From contig JASVEC010000047.1 in the NCBI GenBank assembly GCA_030770535.1, positions 124,001 to 188,000 of the forward strand: a DNA stretch of 64,000 nt, given 5' to 3'. Positions 35,888 to 46,023 of the stretch are shown here, one piece after another. The notes under the pieces are model-generated. The model worked only from the letters and a program-made list of their open reading frames with translations, was not told the DNA's origin and searched no databases. The DNA comes from Batkoa obscura (lineage: Eukaryota; Entomophthoromycota; Entomophthoromycetes; Entomophthorales; Batkoaceae). Made by a program: the position numbers and the translations under genes. How positions within the stretch are numbered: the stretch's first letter is position 1; the number at the start of each line of letters is the position of its first letter.

Positions 35888-36520
35888 TGTGGAATCTGAT
35901 ACTCAGTCTTTAGAGTCAAGAACAGTTATTGCTGGGTTGATTACATTATAAGTCGAAAGGTCTTAGTTTATGTAACTAAGATAGACTTGACTTATGAAGA
36001 ATAGCATGTAATAGGCTACAGATTATTTAAAACAAATAGAATAGATGATACTGTGAAATATCCCTTTGTCAGTCCCATGGTTAGTTATAGCATAACAATC
36101 GCCTAAGCTGTTGTGTTCCCGAGTTCAGAGAAAATCAATCCCACGTTCTTAGTTTGATTTGCTATGAGAATTTCTAGCTCCATCTGAAAGAATATCATCT
36201 TCTCATTTTGATATTTATACTTTTCAGAGTATAAAAGAGTTTACAAAGTATAGTAATTCGAGGCTTTTTAACTGTATTATTTCCTGATATCTCGTACATT
36301 TAATAAAACCACTAAGTTTTCTTAATAGTGTTTTACGTAGATTTTACATTAGTGTTGTCTATTCTGTTTGTCTTATATAGCTTGTAACCTATTACGTGCT
36401 ATTCCTCATAACCCGAGTCTATCTTAGTTACATAAACTAAGACCTTTCGACTTATAGTGTAATCAACCCATGAATGGCTGTTCTTGACTCTAAACACTGA
36501 GTACCAGATTTCACAAATTA
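35888..36520. mobile_element. Foldback DNA element with ~165-bp inverted arms
   Basis: The left arm (35888-36052) starts TGTGGAATCTGATACTCAG. The right arm (36351-36520) is its reverse complement at roughly 85% identity by eye; shared blocks include AGTCGAAAGGTCTTAGTTTA and TAACTAAGATAGACT. The centre is about 300 bp and has no open frame. It looks like a non-autonomous foldback or MITE-type DNA transposon of about 630 bp. Target-site duplications are not clear. A family A MITE starts nine bases beyond its right end. Confidence 0.8.
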
Positions 36521-36528
36521 TATCATTA

Positions 36529-36632
36529 TATGGGGCTGTTTTTTTTGGTTTCATTATTTTTCCCTTTTTTAAGCACTATTTGAGTGGGAAAACTGTTAGT
36601 AAAATTCTTAAACAAAAAAATACATCCCCATA
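36529..36632 (+). mobile_element. MITE family A copy
   Basis: It begins TATGGGGCTGTTTTTTTTGG, has the core AAGCACTATTTGAGTGGG, and ends ATACATCCCCATA. It is among the most intact copies. Confidence 0.8.
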
Positions 36633-36900
36633 TGGTATATATTTTTAATTAGTACCTAACTTTAGCTTTATTTTTATTTATAAATTTTTATAAGCTGTAT
36701 AGTTAATCAATAATGATCAATAATATAATAACAGTTTATCGTTATTGAGTAATCTAAAATTAGATTTAATAAAAAGTATTGACTAAATAAGCAGTATTTT
36801 TTTAAATAAAATATTAGTTTTTATTAAACAGATTGCTAACTAAATTTAATCAGATATAAGCACTAATTTTAATCCCCCTAACCTAGCTTTATTAAGAATA

Positions 36901-37005
36901 TATGGGGCTGTTTTTTTTAGTTTCATTATTTTTCCATTTTTTAAGCACTATTTGAGCAGAAAGTTTGTTAGTAAAATTCTTAAACAAAAAAGTATATCCC
37001 CAGAT
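36901..37005 (+). mobile_element. MITE family A copy
   Basis: It begins TATGGGGCTGTTTTTTTTAG, has the core AAGCACTATTTGAGCAGAAA, and ends GTATATCCCCAGA. Confidence 0.75.
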
Positions 37006-37250
37006 ATTACTTGGTTTGATGTCAAAAGCGTATAGCCATTTAAAAGATAAATTAAAGGAAGTGAATTTTTTTGATGTCAATACGTATTATATACTGAAGG
37101 GTTTAATACTAAATCGATGTCTTTATATGTATGTGAAATTATAAAAGAAATTAATACATATGAAAATAATGATAGCTTAAATAAATAAATAAATATCATA
37201 CTCTTTTAAATTGTATGCAATTCACAAGATCGTCCCCTTTAGGAATAAAA

Positions 37251-37352
37251 TAGGGGGCTGTTTTTTTGGCTTCATTACTTTTTCTCTTTCAAGCGCTATT
37301 TGAGCTGAAAATTTGTTAGTAAAAGTCTTAAATATAAAAATACATCCCCATA
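37251..37352 (+). mobile_element. MITE family A copy
   Basis: It begins TAGGGGGCTGTTTTTTTGG, has the core CAAGCGCTATTTGAGCTGAA, and ends ATACATCCCCATA. Confidence 0.75.
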
Positions 37353-38164
37353 TTCTAATAATAGTAGGTTTGTTTTTTATCAGTCGTCACGAGCTTGATA
37401 TATATACTATTTATTATGTCCTGGTTAATATTAAAAATTAAAAAAATAGCAATCTAATATTATATGTTATCAATCAAAACCATTTAACGATATAACAGAA
37501 GGTAATAACTATCCAGAGTTAAAGAAATGAATTTACTCTTATACTCCCAATGTATAGACTGTTTTAATTGTTAGTGGTCGTTTTAAATATTTATAGTTTA
37601 GATCAAGTTTTGAGAAAAAAATATTCACACGGAATTAAACAAAAAAAAAAACTATTATTTATTATAAAATCATAAATTACTATTATTTAGAACATTTTAG
37701 GATTAATTAACTTTTACTTTAGTTCATATCTTTTAAAGAATAGATGAAATCTTAATGGTGATCGTTACTAGATATTTATTATTATCCTTTAAGAAGATTC
37801 TTAATTTTTTATAAACATAAATCAAAATAAGCTCAATTATTTTATTTATATCACTTTTCAGCAGTACTTGATTATTTTTGTAAATGTTTTGATATGATCT
37901 ATTTTTACGCAAATTGGAATGTATAATTGACGAAAAAATATATAATATTTTCTGATTAGAGGCATTAATATTATAATTATTTAACAGTTATCTTTGCACT
38001 ATCGCTTTGAACTTTTAGATAGTTATATTTTTCTTAGCCTCATTTCTATCCCCTATTAGTTCCATTTAACTATTTCATATATCCCATAATTTTTTTTAGA
38101 CTGATCAAAGCTTAATAAGCGCAATCAGACTAAGTGGCACTTTTTAGCTTACTAAAGAATACTT

Positions 38165-39005
38165 ATGCTAAGATTAATCACCAAAACTAAAAGAGGAATG
38201 CAAAGGCTAGGACATGAGCTATTAAAAGCAAATAGTTATTGCAATAAAATAAACTCTTCAGCTATGAATAACAATGAGATTGATACTTTATTAAATCATA
38301 ATCAAGTATGGAGTAAAGCCCAACAAAAAGAAAAGGATGCTTTGTTTAAAAAACTAGCGGTAGGTCAAAGTCCTAAATTTTTATGGCTGGGTTGTAGTGA
38401 TTCTAGGGTACCTGAAAGCACTATCTTTAACCAAGGTAAATCAAATAAGCTCTCTTTTTTAAACCAAAAGCTCATTTCATTCAGATCCTGGTACTTTTTT
38501 CGTGCATCGAAATGTTGCCAACGTAATAAAAAAAGATGATCCAAGTTTATTAGCTGCTTTGGATTTTTCTATTAGAGTATTGAAAGTTGAACATATTATT
38601 TTATGTGGCCATTCTGATTGTGGTGGTGTCAAAGCTTCATTTACAGGTTCTAATATTCCTAATGTAGACCAATGGCTTTCTCCTGTTATGAAGTTATGCA
38701 AAGGTAATTGTTTTATGTATGTTCGATTTATTATTAATATGTTTTTATTTTACTTTAGAACACCAAAGAGAATTTGATGGTAATATTGTTATATACTTTA
38801 TGAAATAATTTTTATTTAGTTTTGTTTAGAAAATTTTAATAATCAAGAAGATAAAGAGGAAGCATTGTGTCATCTTAATATTTTCAATGGTATTAAAACG
38901 TTGAAGGAAATTCCAGTAGTCAAAGAAGCTTTAAGTAACCTCTATATACACTCATGGATTTATGATGTAGGTACGGGTAAAATAAAAGTTTTAAATAAAG
39001 AGTAA
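38165..39005 (+). CDS. Beta-class carbonic anhydrase
   Basis: This zinc enzyme interconverts CO2 and bicarbonate. Exons are 38165-38435, 38485-38703, 38759-38779 and 38830-39005, giving 228 aa in frame. The zinc ligands are intact: Cys and the Asp-Arg dyad in LWLGCSDSRVPES, then His and Cys in CGHSDCGGV. DPGTFFVHRNVANV and the final IHSWIYDVGTGKI are typical of plant-like and fungal beta enzymes. The first 35 residues are basic and lack acidic residues (MLRLITKTKRGMQRLG), consistent with mitochondrial targeting; an internal Met at MNNNEID could give a cytosolic form. Exon 3 is only 21 bp. The stop lies 37 bp from the stop of the convergent GMPPA gene. Confidence 0.93.
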
Positions 39006-39042
39006 AAAAACATTATTTCATTATTACCGTTATTAATTTTTA

Positions 39043-40497
39043 TTACATTAAAATTTCATTGTGGAAATTTTCCTTTAACTCCTTATTGGGTAATACAAGA
39101 CAATTACGTATAATTAACTCATCTTTGACTTTAACTTCTTTACCAAGAATAGTCGTTGATTGGATTTTAATTCCATTCTTAGTAATGGTAGAATGCCCAT
39201 CACTGAAACTTCCTTGGATACGTACCCATCTTCCAATAGACGATCCCCATCCGATAATAGAATGTACGATGCAAGCGTCAGACTATAATAAAATGCAATA
39301 AATAAAAATGGCTTATAATGAAAAATGTGTTTACTTTGACTTGGACATTATCTAATATAATTGATTCTCTGATACGTACACCATCCTCGAGTACAACATT
39401 TGGTCCAATAGAAACATTTGGTCCAAGCTGAATAAAGCTGTTAAATACAAATATAATAATAAACAATATTTAATTACTTTGACATTAGCACCGATAGTGG
39501 CGCTTGGGTGAATGGAAACATTACCAACAATTTCTGCTTTTTCTCCATTTTTAGCAATTAAACTTGAGTTTGCTTTGGCCATTTCTTCAAGGTATAAAGC
39601 ATTTGATGGGATGGCAGAACTAAATAGATTAATATATAATAAACCAATAGGATTTAAAATTACCTTGCAGTACTAAGTTGACGCCATGGTGTATTAATAG
39701 AATATACATAAATCTTCTTAGAACCAGCTAACGGTTGAAGTAAATCTTGTTCTAAACGTAAAACATCACTAGCTACATGTGTATCACTACTCAAGTTATA
39801 TTAAACTATAAATATATTAATTTTAATATTATTTACCGAGTATCTACTTTCTCTTTAGCTAATTTGATTTCATCAAAGACTGAAGTATCAAAAAGATAAA
39901 CACCACATGAAATCAAATCAGAAATAAAGGTTTCTGGCTTTTCAACATAATGTAAAACTTCATTGGTATTAGAATCCGCTACTAAACAACCGTAATTTTT
40001 GGCTTCTTCACGCGATACCTAATAATTGTTTAGTAATATCCTTTATTATTTTTGATCTTAATTACTTTAGTGCCGACAATGGTACAAAGTCTATCAGAGG
40101 TATTATGGTCCTCAATGATGCTTTCAAATGGTAAAGATGCACAAACATCAGCATGGATAACAAAGATCTGTTTAGGGTTTCCACGACGGAACTCATCTCT
40201 GAAGTGATAAATACCACCAGCAGTACCCATAGCTTGATATTCACGAAGGTACTTAACGTTTAAATTTGGGAAATCAGCTTTGACTTTGTTTAAAAACGGA
40301 GCAAATACAGAGTCTTCAAAGAAACCAATTAAATATACTTCGTTAAGCTCTTTGACTTTGCTTAATTGAACTAAATGATGATAAATTACTGGCTCTCCAC
40401 CAATTGGAAATAAGGGCTTTGGTAAATCTAAACTTAATGGTCTAAATCTAGTTCCTCGACTTGGTCCTCCTACTAAAATTGCTGCTTTGACACTCAT
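39043..40497 (-). CDS. GMPPA: Mannose-1-phosphate guanylyltransferase, alpha (GMPPA) type
   Basis: This nucleotidyltransferase fold is followed by a left-handed beta helix and belongs to GDP-mannose supply. Six exons in transcript order: 40497-40066, 40018-39837, 39789-39664, 39619-39478, 39427-39335, 39282-39043 (404 aa). The N-terminal site reads ILVGGPSRGTRFRPLSLDLPK. This has the GP-x-x-GTRFRPLS form of the alpha subunit rather than GGxGTRLRPLT of the catalytic beta subunit. HADVC, YGCLVADSNTNEVLHYVEKP and FISDLISCGVYLF follow. Hexapeptide repeats (VSIHPSATIGANV, LGPNVSIGPNVVLEDGVRI) and the tail VLPNKELKENFHNEIL match GMPPA. In animals this subunit senses GDP-mannose and regulates the catalytic one; whether that holds here is inference. 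Confidence 0.92.
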
Positions 40498-42657
40498 TGT
40501 TGTTTTTATAAAGATAAAATAAGATTTAAATTGGATATTTTTAATTACATTGCATTTACAATTCCTATTTTAATTGCCCGTATAAACCAATCACATCATA
40601 CCATATTTTGTCATTAGCCACGCCTCTGTTTTATTGGTTAACTATTTAAATCTATTTTAAAAAATGAGCTAAAAATGAGTTGAAGTGATTAAAATTGATT
40701 TTTTTTAGAATTCTGATTTTTGTTGAAATTGTTCAAAAATAAAGTAACCTCAACCTCATTTATTTTTTTGTTGGATACTGCTGAGAATTGAACTTTAATT
40801 ATTAAAATCGAAATACAAAACCCTTAAAACATATTTAAATAGCCTTATGTTTTTAAATTTTGATGCTAAACTTATATGTCTATATTACTAAGCATACTTA
40901 AATTCAATGGTACTAAAAGTTTATGCTTAGTTTATACTCATACAACTAGTAATATGATAGAGCCTAGAGTGTTAATATTGACACAAAATAACTAAGCGTG
41001 GGAATATATGAAATGTTTATTGAAATTGACAGTTTTACTATAGAAAAAAACAAAAATTAGTGTCTAAAAACTCAAATTATCCAGATTCTCAATTTAAGTC
41101 AGTAAAGAAAGTTTTTTTTGCTCATTAATACCCAGTTAAAGACGTAAATAATATAGGAAATAAAGTTATATATAGAAATAGTAGTTTCTTAAAGAAAGCG
41201 TATGTTTATACTATATGACCTTGTCTATTTATTCTTTTGAGCTTTACAGTAAGACATACGATTATCGGATGTAGCCTATTTCAGCTGAAGTCACAGTTGT
41301 TACCCCACAGCTAAAAATAAACCAAAAGATGCTGATATTATAAAGTCTTTAATAAATTTATGATATCACTCTTAGTGACTTTGTATATTATTTTAATATA
41401 TATTGACCTGGGGTATTTATTATTTAATTTGATAAAAATTATGTAAGGTTATTTTTATAATACAGTCAATCATTTTAATTATTGCAGAAAAAGTAAAATT
41501 GGTCTTGTTTTATTTTGCAAACTTCATTTGGTCTATCATGCAATACTATTTAATTACAACTCGAACCAATGAAATCCCTCTTGCAGTTTTAAACTAAATT
41601 CAGTATTATTATTTTAATTTTTTACTTTTAGGTTTTTATTTAAATAAATTATTGATTTTAGTAATTATTTTTCAATATATTATGAATTTTAGAGGTTATT
41701 ATTATTAACCTGAAGGTTTCTTTTTTTGAAATAAGAATAAAGCTTATAAAAATGTTTAATTTTTCTTAGAAAAACTTAAGTGATACCCTTATCCTCAACT
41801 TTCATAAAGATGGGTATCGCCATTATAGATTTTCTGAAGAGTCTCTTTTAAATAACTGCAATGTAATCAAATAAAATACTGCAGCAGAAACAAATCTATA
41901 GTGCATGATTTTTGTAAAAATGGAAGTAATTAACACAATTAACTGTAAAGCTTTTTCTGATTAATACTAATATGATACAAATTATAATAACTACCATTTT
42001 TTAAAACAATTTAAAAGAATTATATAATATTAAAAAAATTATAATTAGAGGAGATTCACTGTAAAAATAAGCATTCTGAAGTAACTATAGTAAAACAAAA
42101 ATAAAGTTATTTAAGCACTTTTAACACAATGCTATTAAACTTTCAATGTTTTATAAAAACAAGTTATAACTATCCCCTTTTCAAATCCAGCTAATATACA
42201 TAACTTATAGATGTTATACTTTATCTCAAACTAGTTAAATTTGGACTCAAGCCAATATCCCAGCTAATAGTGTTTAACAATTTTAATTTTGTATGGGTTT
42301 TGTACCAAGCTTTAGTGATTTTAATTAATTTTTAACCCTCTCAATTTTGTTACGACATCAAACTCTAAGCAAACGAAAAGTGATTGGATACTAATATTAA
42401 AAAGGGTAAAAGTAGATAAAAAGATGAATTAACTTGGGGGCCTAAAAATTTATTAAAAGATGGAGATTAGGATAAATAGATAAGTTTAATAAGGTAAAAA
42501 GCCATAGGTATGCTTCTATTTAAGAATAAGTTAATAGATAGATACATTAGTACCCAGGAAGTATGAGAGTAAAAGCTATATAAAGAGTACAACACTGATA
42601 TGTACTAAAATTAAGAGTTCGGTTTGATATCAGCTTTAAAAGACATATTTAATACTT
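40498..42657. other. Intergenic, GMPPA to CHAP gene
   Basis: Plain AT-rich DNA of about 2.2 kb. I see no gene, RNA or family A MITE in it. The last 100 bp hold the TATA box of the CHAP gene. Confidence 0.55.
42577..42584 (+). promoter_or_regulatory. TATA box of the CHAP gene
   Basis: GCTATATAAAGAG lies about 80 bp before the ATG at 42658. It is one of the few canonical TATATAAA boxes in the window. Confidence 0.6.
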
Positions 42658-43635
42658 ATGAATTTCCATATCACTTCTATCTTACTATTCGCCTTGACTG
42701 GTGTAAGCCAAGCCTATTCCCCGTGGGAAAGCTTTTTTCCACAAAGTGGAATGAATAACAATATGGATTTTGGTTCTATGTTTAATCAATTTGGTAATGA
42801 TAAAAATGGTGGCGATGCTCAAAGCGGTAGTAATTATTTCCCACAGCAAAATAACCAAAATTCTCAAAATAACAATATGAATTTCTGGCCCATTCAAGGA
42901 GGTAATAATAATAACTATCGTCCTCAACAGCAACAAAATAACAACTATCGTCCTCAACAGCAACAAAATAACAACTATCGTCCTCAACAGCAACAAAATA
43001 ACAACTATCGTCCTCAACAGCAACAAAACAATAATATGTTTCGTCCTCAACAACAACAGCAACACCAGCAGGGTGATGATGACATGAGTGGTAATTATCG
43101 TCCTCAGCAACAACAGCAACAACAGCAACAACAGCAACAAGGTAATGATAACATGAGTAATAATTATCCTCCTCAGCAACAACAACAGCCACAACAACAA
43201 CAACAGTCACAGCAACAAAGTAACGGTCAATGTAGCAAGCTTGGTGACATGCCAAACAAGTACCCATTCACTGTAGAAATGAACAAGAACGCTCCCGGTA
43301 TACCAAAAGGCCAATGTACTGAATGGGCTGATGGTAGATATTATCAATTAACTGGTCAACACGCTATATTCAATGGAGACGCCCATCGTTGGAATGAATT
43401 AGCTCAAGGTAAGGCTGGTTGGACAGTTTCTAATACACCATCGGTACCTTCAATCGTAGTTATTGAACAATACCAAGCTGGTTCTGGTGTATATGGCCAT
43501 GTAGCTGTGGTTGAATCTATGAGTGGAGACACTTTCTGTACATCGAATTGGAATTCGCCAACCTTAGGTGGATTAACCTTTAAATCTATGAAAACTGGGC
43601 CTGGTATCTCCTTCATTAAATATACTGGAAATTAA
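42658..43635 (+). CDS. Secreted CHAP-domain protein with Gln/Asn-rich stalk
   Basis: This is an intronless 325-aa protein. The signal peptide is MNFHITSILLFALTGVSQA. Next is a low-complexity region (about residues 28-193) with four near-identical ten-residue units built on NNNYRPQQQQ, then longer Gln runs. The C-terminal domain (about 195-325) is a CHAP fold. Its nucleophile would be Cys220 in KGQCTEWADGRYY and its base His281 in VYGHVAVVESM. SNWNSP supplies the usual polar residue after the next strand. CHAP domains are mostly bacterial and phage amidases or endopeptidases that cut peptidoglycan. A fungus has no peptidoglycan of its own, so the target could be bacteria, or the enzyme may have a new substrate. 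A bacterial source by transfer is inference. The gene ends 102 bp from the convergent BTA1. Confidence 0.85.
   Translation: MNFHITSILLFALTGVSQAYSPWESFFPQSGMNNNMDFGSMFNQFGNDKNGGDAQSGSNYFPQQNNQNSQNNNMNFWPIQGGNNNNYRPQQQQNNNYRPQQQQNNNYRPQQQQNNNYRPQQQQNNNMFRPQQQQQHQQGDDDMSGNYRPQQQQQQQQQQQQGNDNMSNNYPPQQQQQPQQQQQSQQQSNGQCSKLGDMPNKYPFTVEMNKNAPGIPKGQCTEWADGRYYQLTGQHAIFNGDAHRWNELAQGKAGWTVSNTPSVPSIVVIEQYQAGSGVYGHVAVVESMSGDTFCTSNWNSPTLGGLTFKSMKTGPGISFIKYTGN
42908..43028 (+). repeat. 30-bp coding minisatellite, four units
   Basis: Four head-to-tail copies of a 30-bp unit (AACTATCGTCCTCAACAGCA plus ten bases) are nearly identical at DNA level. They encode the NNNYRPQQQQ repeats in the CHAP protein. The low divergence suggests recent expansion. 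Confidence 0.8.
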
Positions 43636-43737
43636 ATAAAGTTTAGATATTTAAATATAAACCAAAATTTTTACAAAATATAAATTTTTATTTTTTTTAC
43701 AATAGTGATTGAATAAAGATTAAGGACTTAAAAAAGC

Positions 43738-46023
43738 TTATAATTTTATAGCTCTATAAAAAGAGGCATACATGTTCACTCTGTCTAAGGCAATATTGGA
43801 CCCTTGCTCACGGATACCCATTGGAGAAACTGAAAAGTTAAATTCTTCAAAGAGTTTGTTATACCATGGGAATCTAGCAGAGGATCTCCAGAATACATAA
43901 CCTCCCTTTTTAACTTGAACTGACAATTGTTGGATTTCTTCACGAGCATCCTTTTCATTAAACCAATCCATGTGGTCCATAAGGATCACTTTAGTTAAAG
44001 AACTTGGTTCTAAAGATCTTAATACCTCTAAAATGGAAGAAGTATGTAATCTCATGGTATCTAATATATTAGTAGACTTTAAACGTTGGAAGTATTTTTG
44101 ATTGACATAAGATGGACATGAATCTTGAGTGTATTGTAACTTGAGGCACAAATGATAGAAATATTGATCGTTTGAGAATAATGAACGGGAAATAATAGGG
44201 TCTAAGGTATCGCACATGTATTGGTAAGAAGAACCTTCATTTAACAACATGTTCCATTGATTGATAGGTACACCTAATGCTTTCCATAAGAACACTGGGT
44301 TGTCTAGCAATTTAATAAACCAAGAATTCAAGATGATGGGACGAATAGATTGATTATAAATGCGCTTTTGCTCTTCGATTGTTTTAGCCGAACATAAAGC
44401 ATCTACTTGTTTCTTAATACCTAAACATTTAATTAAAAATTGGACAATGTTAAGAGCATAGCCAGAGCATCCAGTTTTAAAAAAATTATTTTTAGTAAAG
44501 CGATCAGTATTTAGTTTCCAGTATTGATAAGCTGGTGAAGACATATGAGCAGATAACTTTAAATCCAATAAATTTTCAAAGTTTTCATTAGTACCTTCAC
44601 CAAACATTTTCCAGAATTCATTATAGCCAAGGGCTTTAATACCAGCAATCTTAAGCTCCAATAAATGATTTTGGTGAGGATTCATATCAATACAGTGGAT
44701 TCGTTTAATATCGGCGTGACAAAGGTAATCCAAAGCATTGTCTCCGGCACTAGTAATAACAAACATTTCATCTTCTGGGTTAAGATCTAACACCTTAATA
44801 TCTTCTCTTGGGTCTTCCCAAGTAAAGGCGTAAATGTAGGTATCAAATTGAGTGTGACATGGTCTAGTAGGATTATATGGCATACGATTTTTAGTGAAAG
44901 ATAAAGCAGAAGATTGCTTGCTTTCAGTTTCAATTAATTGAGCTGGCTTAGAAGCTTCAACTTTAGTACTGTTATCAGCGGATTCTAAAACGGGAATGGG
45001 TGTTACACTAGAATCTGAGTAAAAATTAGAGGATTTTGGGGAACCTAACCAAATATAGTATGGGATTTGGACAAGATAAGGAACAATGAAATGGTTACGT
45101 CCAGAGAAGGATTTGATGGTACTAAATTTATATTCCAAATAATCACGGCGGCATGGATGTAAGTTAATATGATCAAAATCAAACCAGATTTGCCAGAACC
45201 AGCGAGTAAACCAATTACATTGACGATTGACTAAACCACCATCATTTGCAGTAGTTGGTAACACTCTACCAGAGGTATAAAAATCACACACACCAATAAA
45301 ACCATTGGGAGATAGTAATTGATTTACATTATCAATCACAGGGTAGAAAGAATCAATCATCGAAAGGCTATAAGACATAGTAATCAAATCAATCTTTTGT
45401 TTAGGGTTATTAAGTTGAGGTAAGATAAAGTTGGAAGCATCAGCACAGACAACATGTACGTTATCCCATCCATTACGCTTAAATCTTTCACTTGCTACCT
45501 TACATAAAGAGGGGGTTAAATCTACTAAATATACCTTATCAAAATTTTTGATTGGGAAAAAAGAGTTCATTTTTTCAATATTCCAGCCGGTACCACCACC
45601 CAAATCAATCCAAACTAAACCTTCTTGTTTCATTTCACTTAATTTTGAAGCACATAATTTCAACATAGTTGTACGACCTCTCAATAATTGACTACGGGTA
45701 TCATCATAGATGGTAGCTTGGTCTTTATAGAAAGATTCCAACCTTGATTGTTGGTCGCTATTTTTACCTAAAGGTTTAATGAAACAGGAGTAAATGAATT
45801 TGAACTGGGATTGAAATTTAGTGTAAGCTAAAAAGATGGTTAATGATAGAGCAACCAAGAATAAGCCTAAAGCGCCATAGCTCTTGTCCATCACTTTATT
45901 ACTAAGGAATTCTCCTAATAGACTAGGATTAAAGGATAAATAGATCATTCCACCAGCTACAGCGACTAACAATATGTTGTAGATGGTAGAGTTGTTTTTT
46001 TTTTCTTCTTTTAATGAAGACAT
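43738..46023 (-). CDS. BTA1: Betaine lipid (DGTS) synthase, BtaB-BtaA fusion
   Basis: This bifunctional enzyme makes diacylglyceryl-trimethylhomoserine from diacylglycerol and S-adenosylmethionine. It has 761 aa and no introns. Two membrane segments (about residues 13-32 and 48-66) anchor it, presumably in the ER. The first catalytic half is a BtaB-like N-methyltransferase: the AdoMet motif I is WIDLGGGTGWN (138-148), followed by YLVDLTPSLC. The second half (from about residue 390) is BtaA-like: YIYAFTWEDPREDIKVL, then FVITSAGDNALDYL and IHCIDMNPHQNHLLELK. The BtaB-then-BtaA order is the fungal one; in Chlamydomonas it is reversed. The absence of introns contrasts with the other housekeeping genes here. 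Confidence 0.95.
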   Translation of the reverse strand: MSSLKEEKKNNSTIYNILLVAVAGGMIYLSFNPSLLGEFLSNKVMDKSYGALGLFLVALSLTIFLAYTKFQSQFKFIYSCFIKPLGKNSDQQSRLESFYKDQATIYDDTRSQLLRGRTTMLKLCASKLSEMKQEGLVWIDLGGGTGWNIEKMNSFFPIKNFDKVYLVDLTPSLCKVASERFKRNGWDNVHVVCADASNFILPQLNNPKQKIDLITMSYSLSMIDSFYPVIDNVNQLLSPNGFIGVCDFYTSGRVLPTTANDGGLVNRQCNWFTRWFWQIWFDFDHINLHPCRRDYLEYKFSTIKSFSGRNHFIVPYLVQIPYYIWLGSPKSSNFYSDSSVTPIPVLESADNSTKVEASKPAQLIETESKQSSALSFTKNRMPYNPTRPCHTQFDTYIYAFTWEDPREDIKVLDLNPEDEMFVITSAGDNALDYLCHADIKRIHCIDMNPHQNHLLELKIAGIKALGYNEFWKMFGEGTNENFENLLDLKLSAHMSSPAYQYWKLNTDRFTKNNFFKTGCSGYALNIVQFLIKCLGIKKQVDALCSAKTIEEQKRIYNQSIRPIILNSWFIKLLDNPVFLWKALGVPINQWNMLLNEGSSYQYMCDTLDPIISRSLFSNDQYFYHLCLKLQYTQDSCPSYVNQKYFQRLKSTNILDTMRLHTSSILEVLRSLEPSSLTKVILMDHMDWFNEKDAREEIQQLSVQVKKGGYVFWRSSARFPWYNKLFEEFNFSVSPMGIREQGSNIALDRVNMYASFYRAIKL

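Larger units (their letters stand above)
34444..38164. other. Repeat-rich region without genes
   Basis: It contains a foldback element (35888-36520) and five MITE copies (35309, 35464, 36529, 36901, 37251). Short open frames at 34798-35266 and 36892-37080 show no protein-like character. GC rises at about 34640-34790 with no readable gene. Confidence 0.55.

Noticed and set aside
40781-40800. AAGTTCAATTCTC on the minus strand, resembling a tRNA T arm
   Set aside because: The upstream sequence on that strand is plain AT and gives no cloverleaf.
42685-43267. Two long antisense frames opposite the CHAP gene
   Set aside because: They are by-products of the CAA/CAG repeat read on the other strand (runs of Leu/Ile or Val/Ala).
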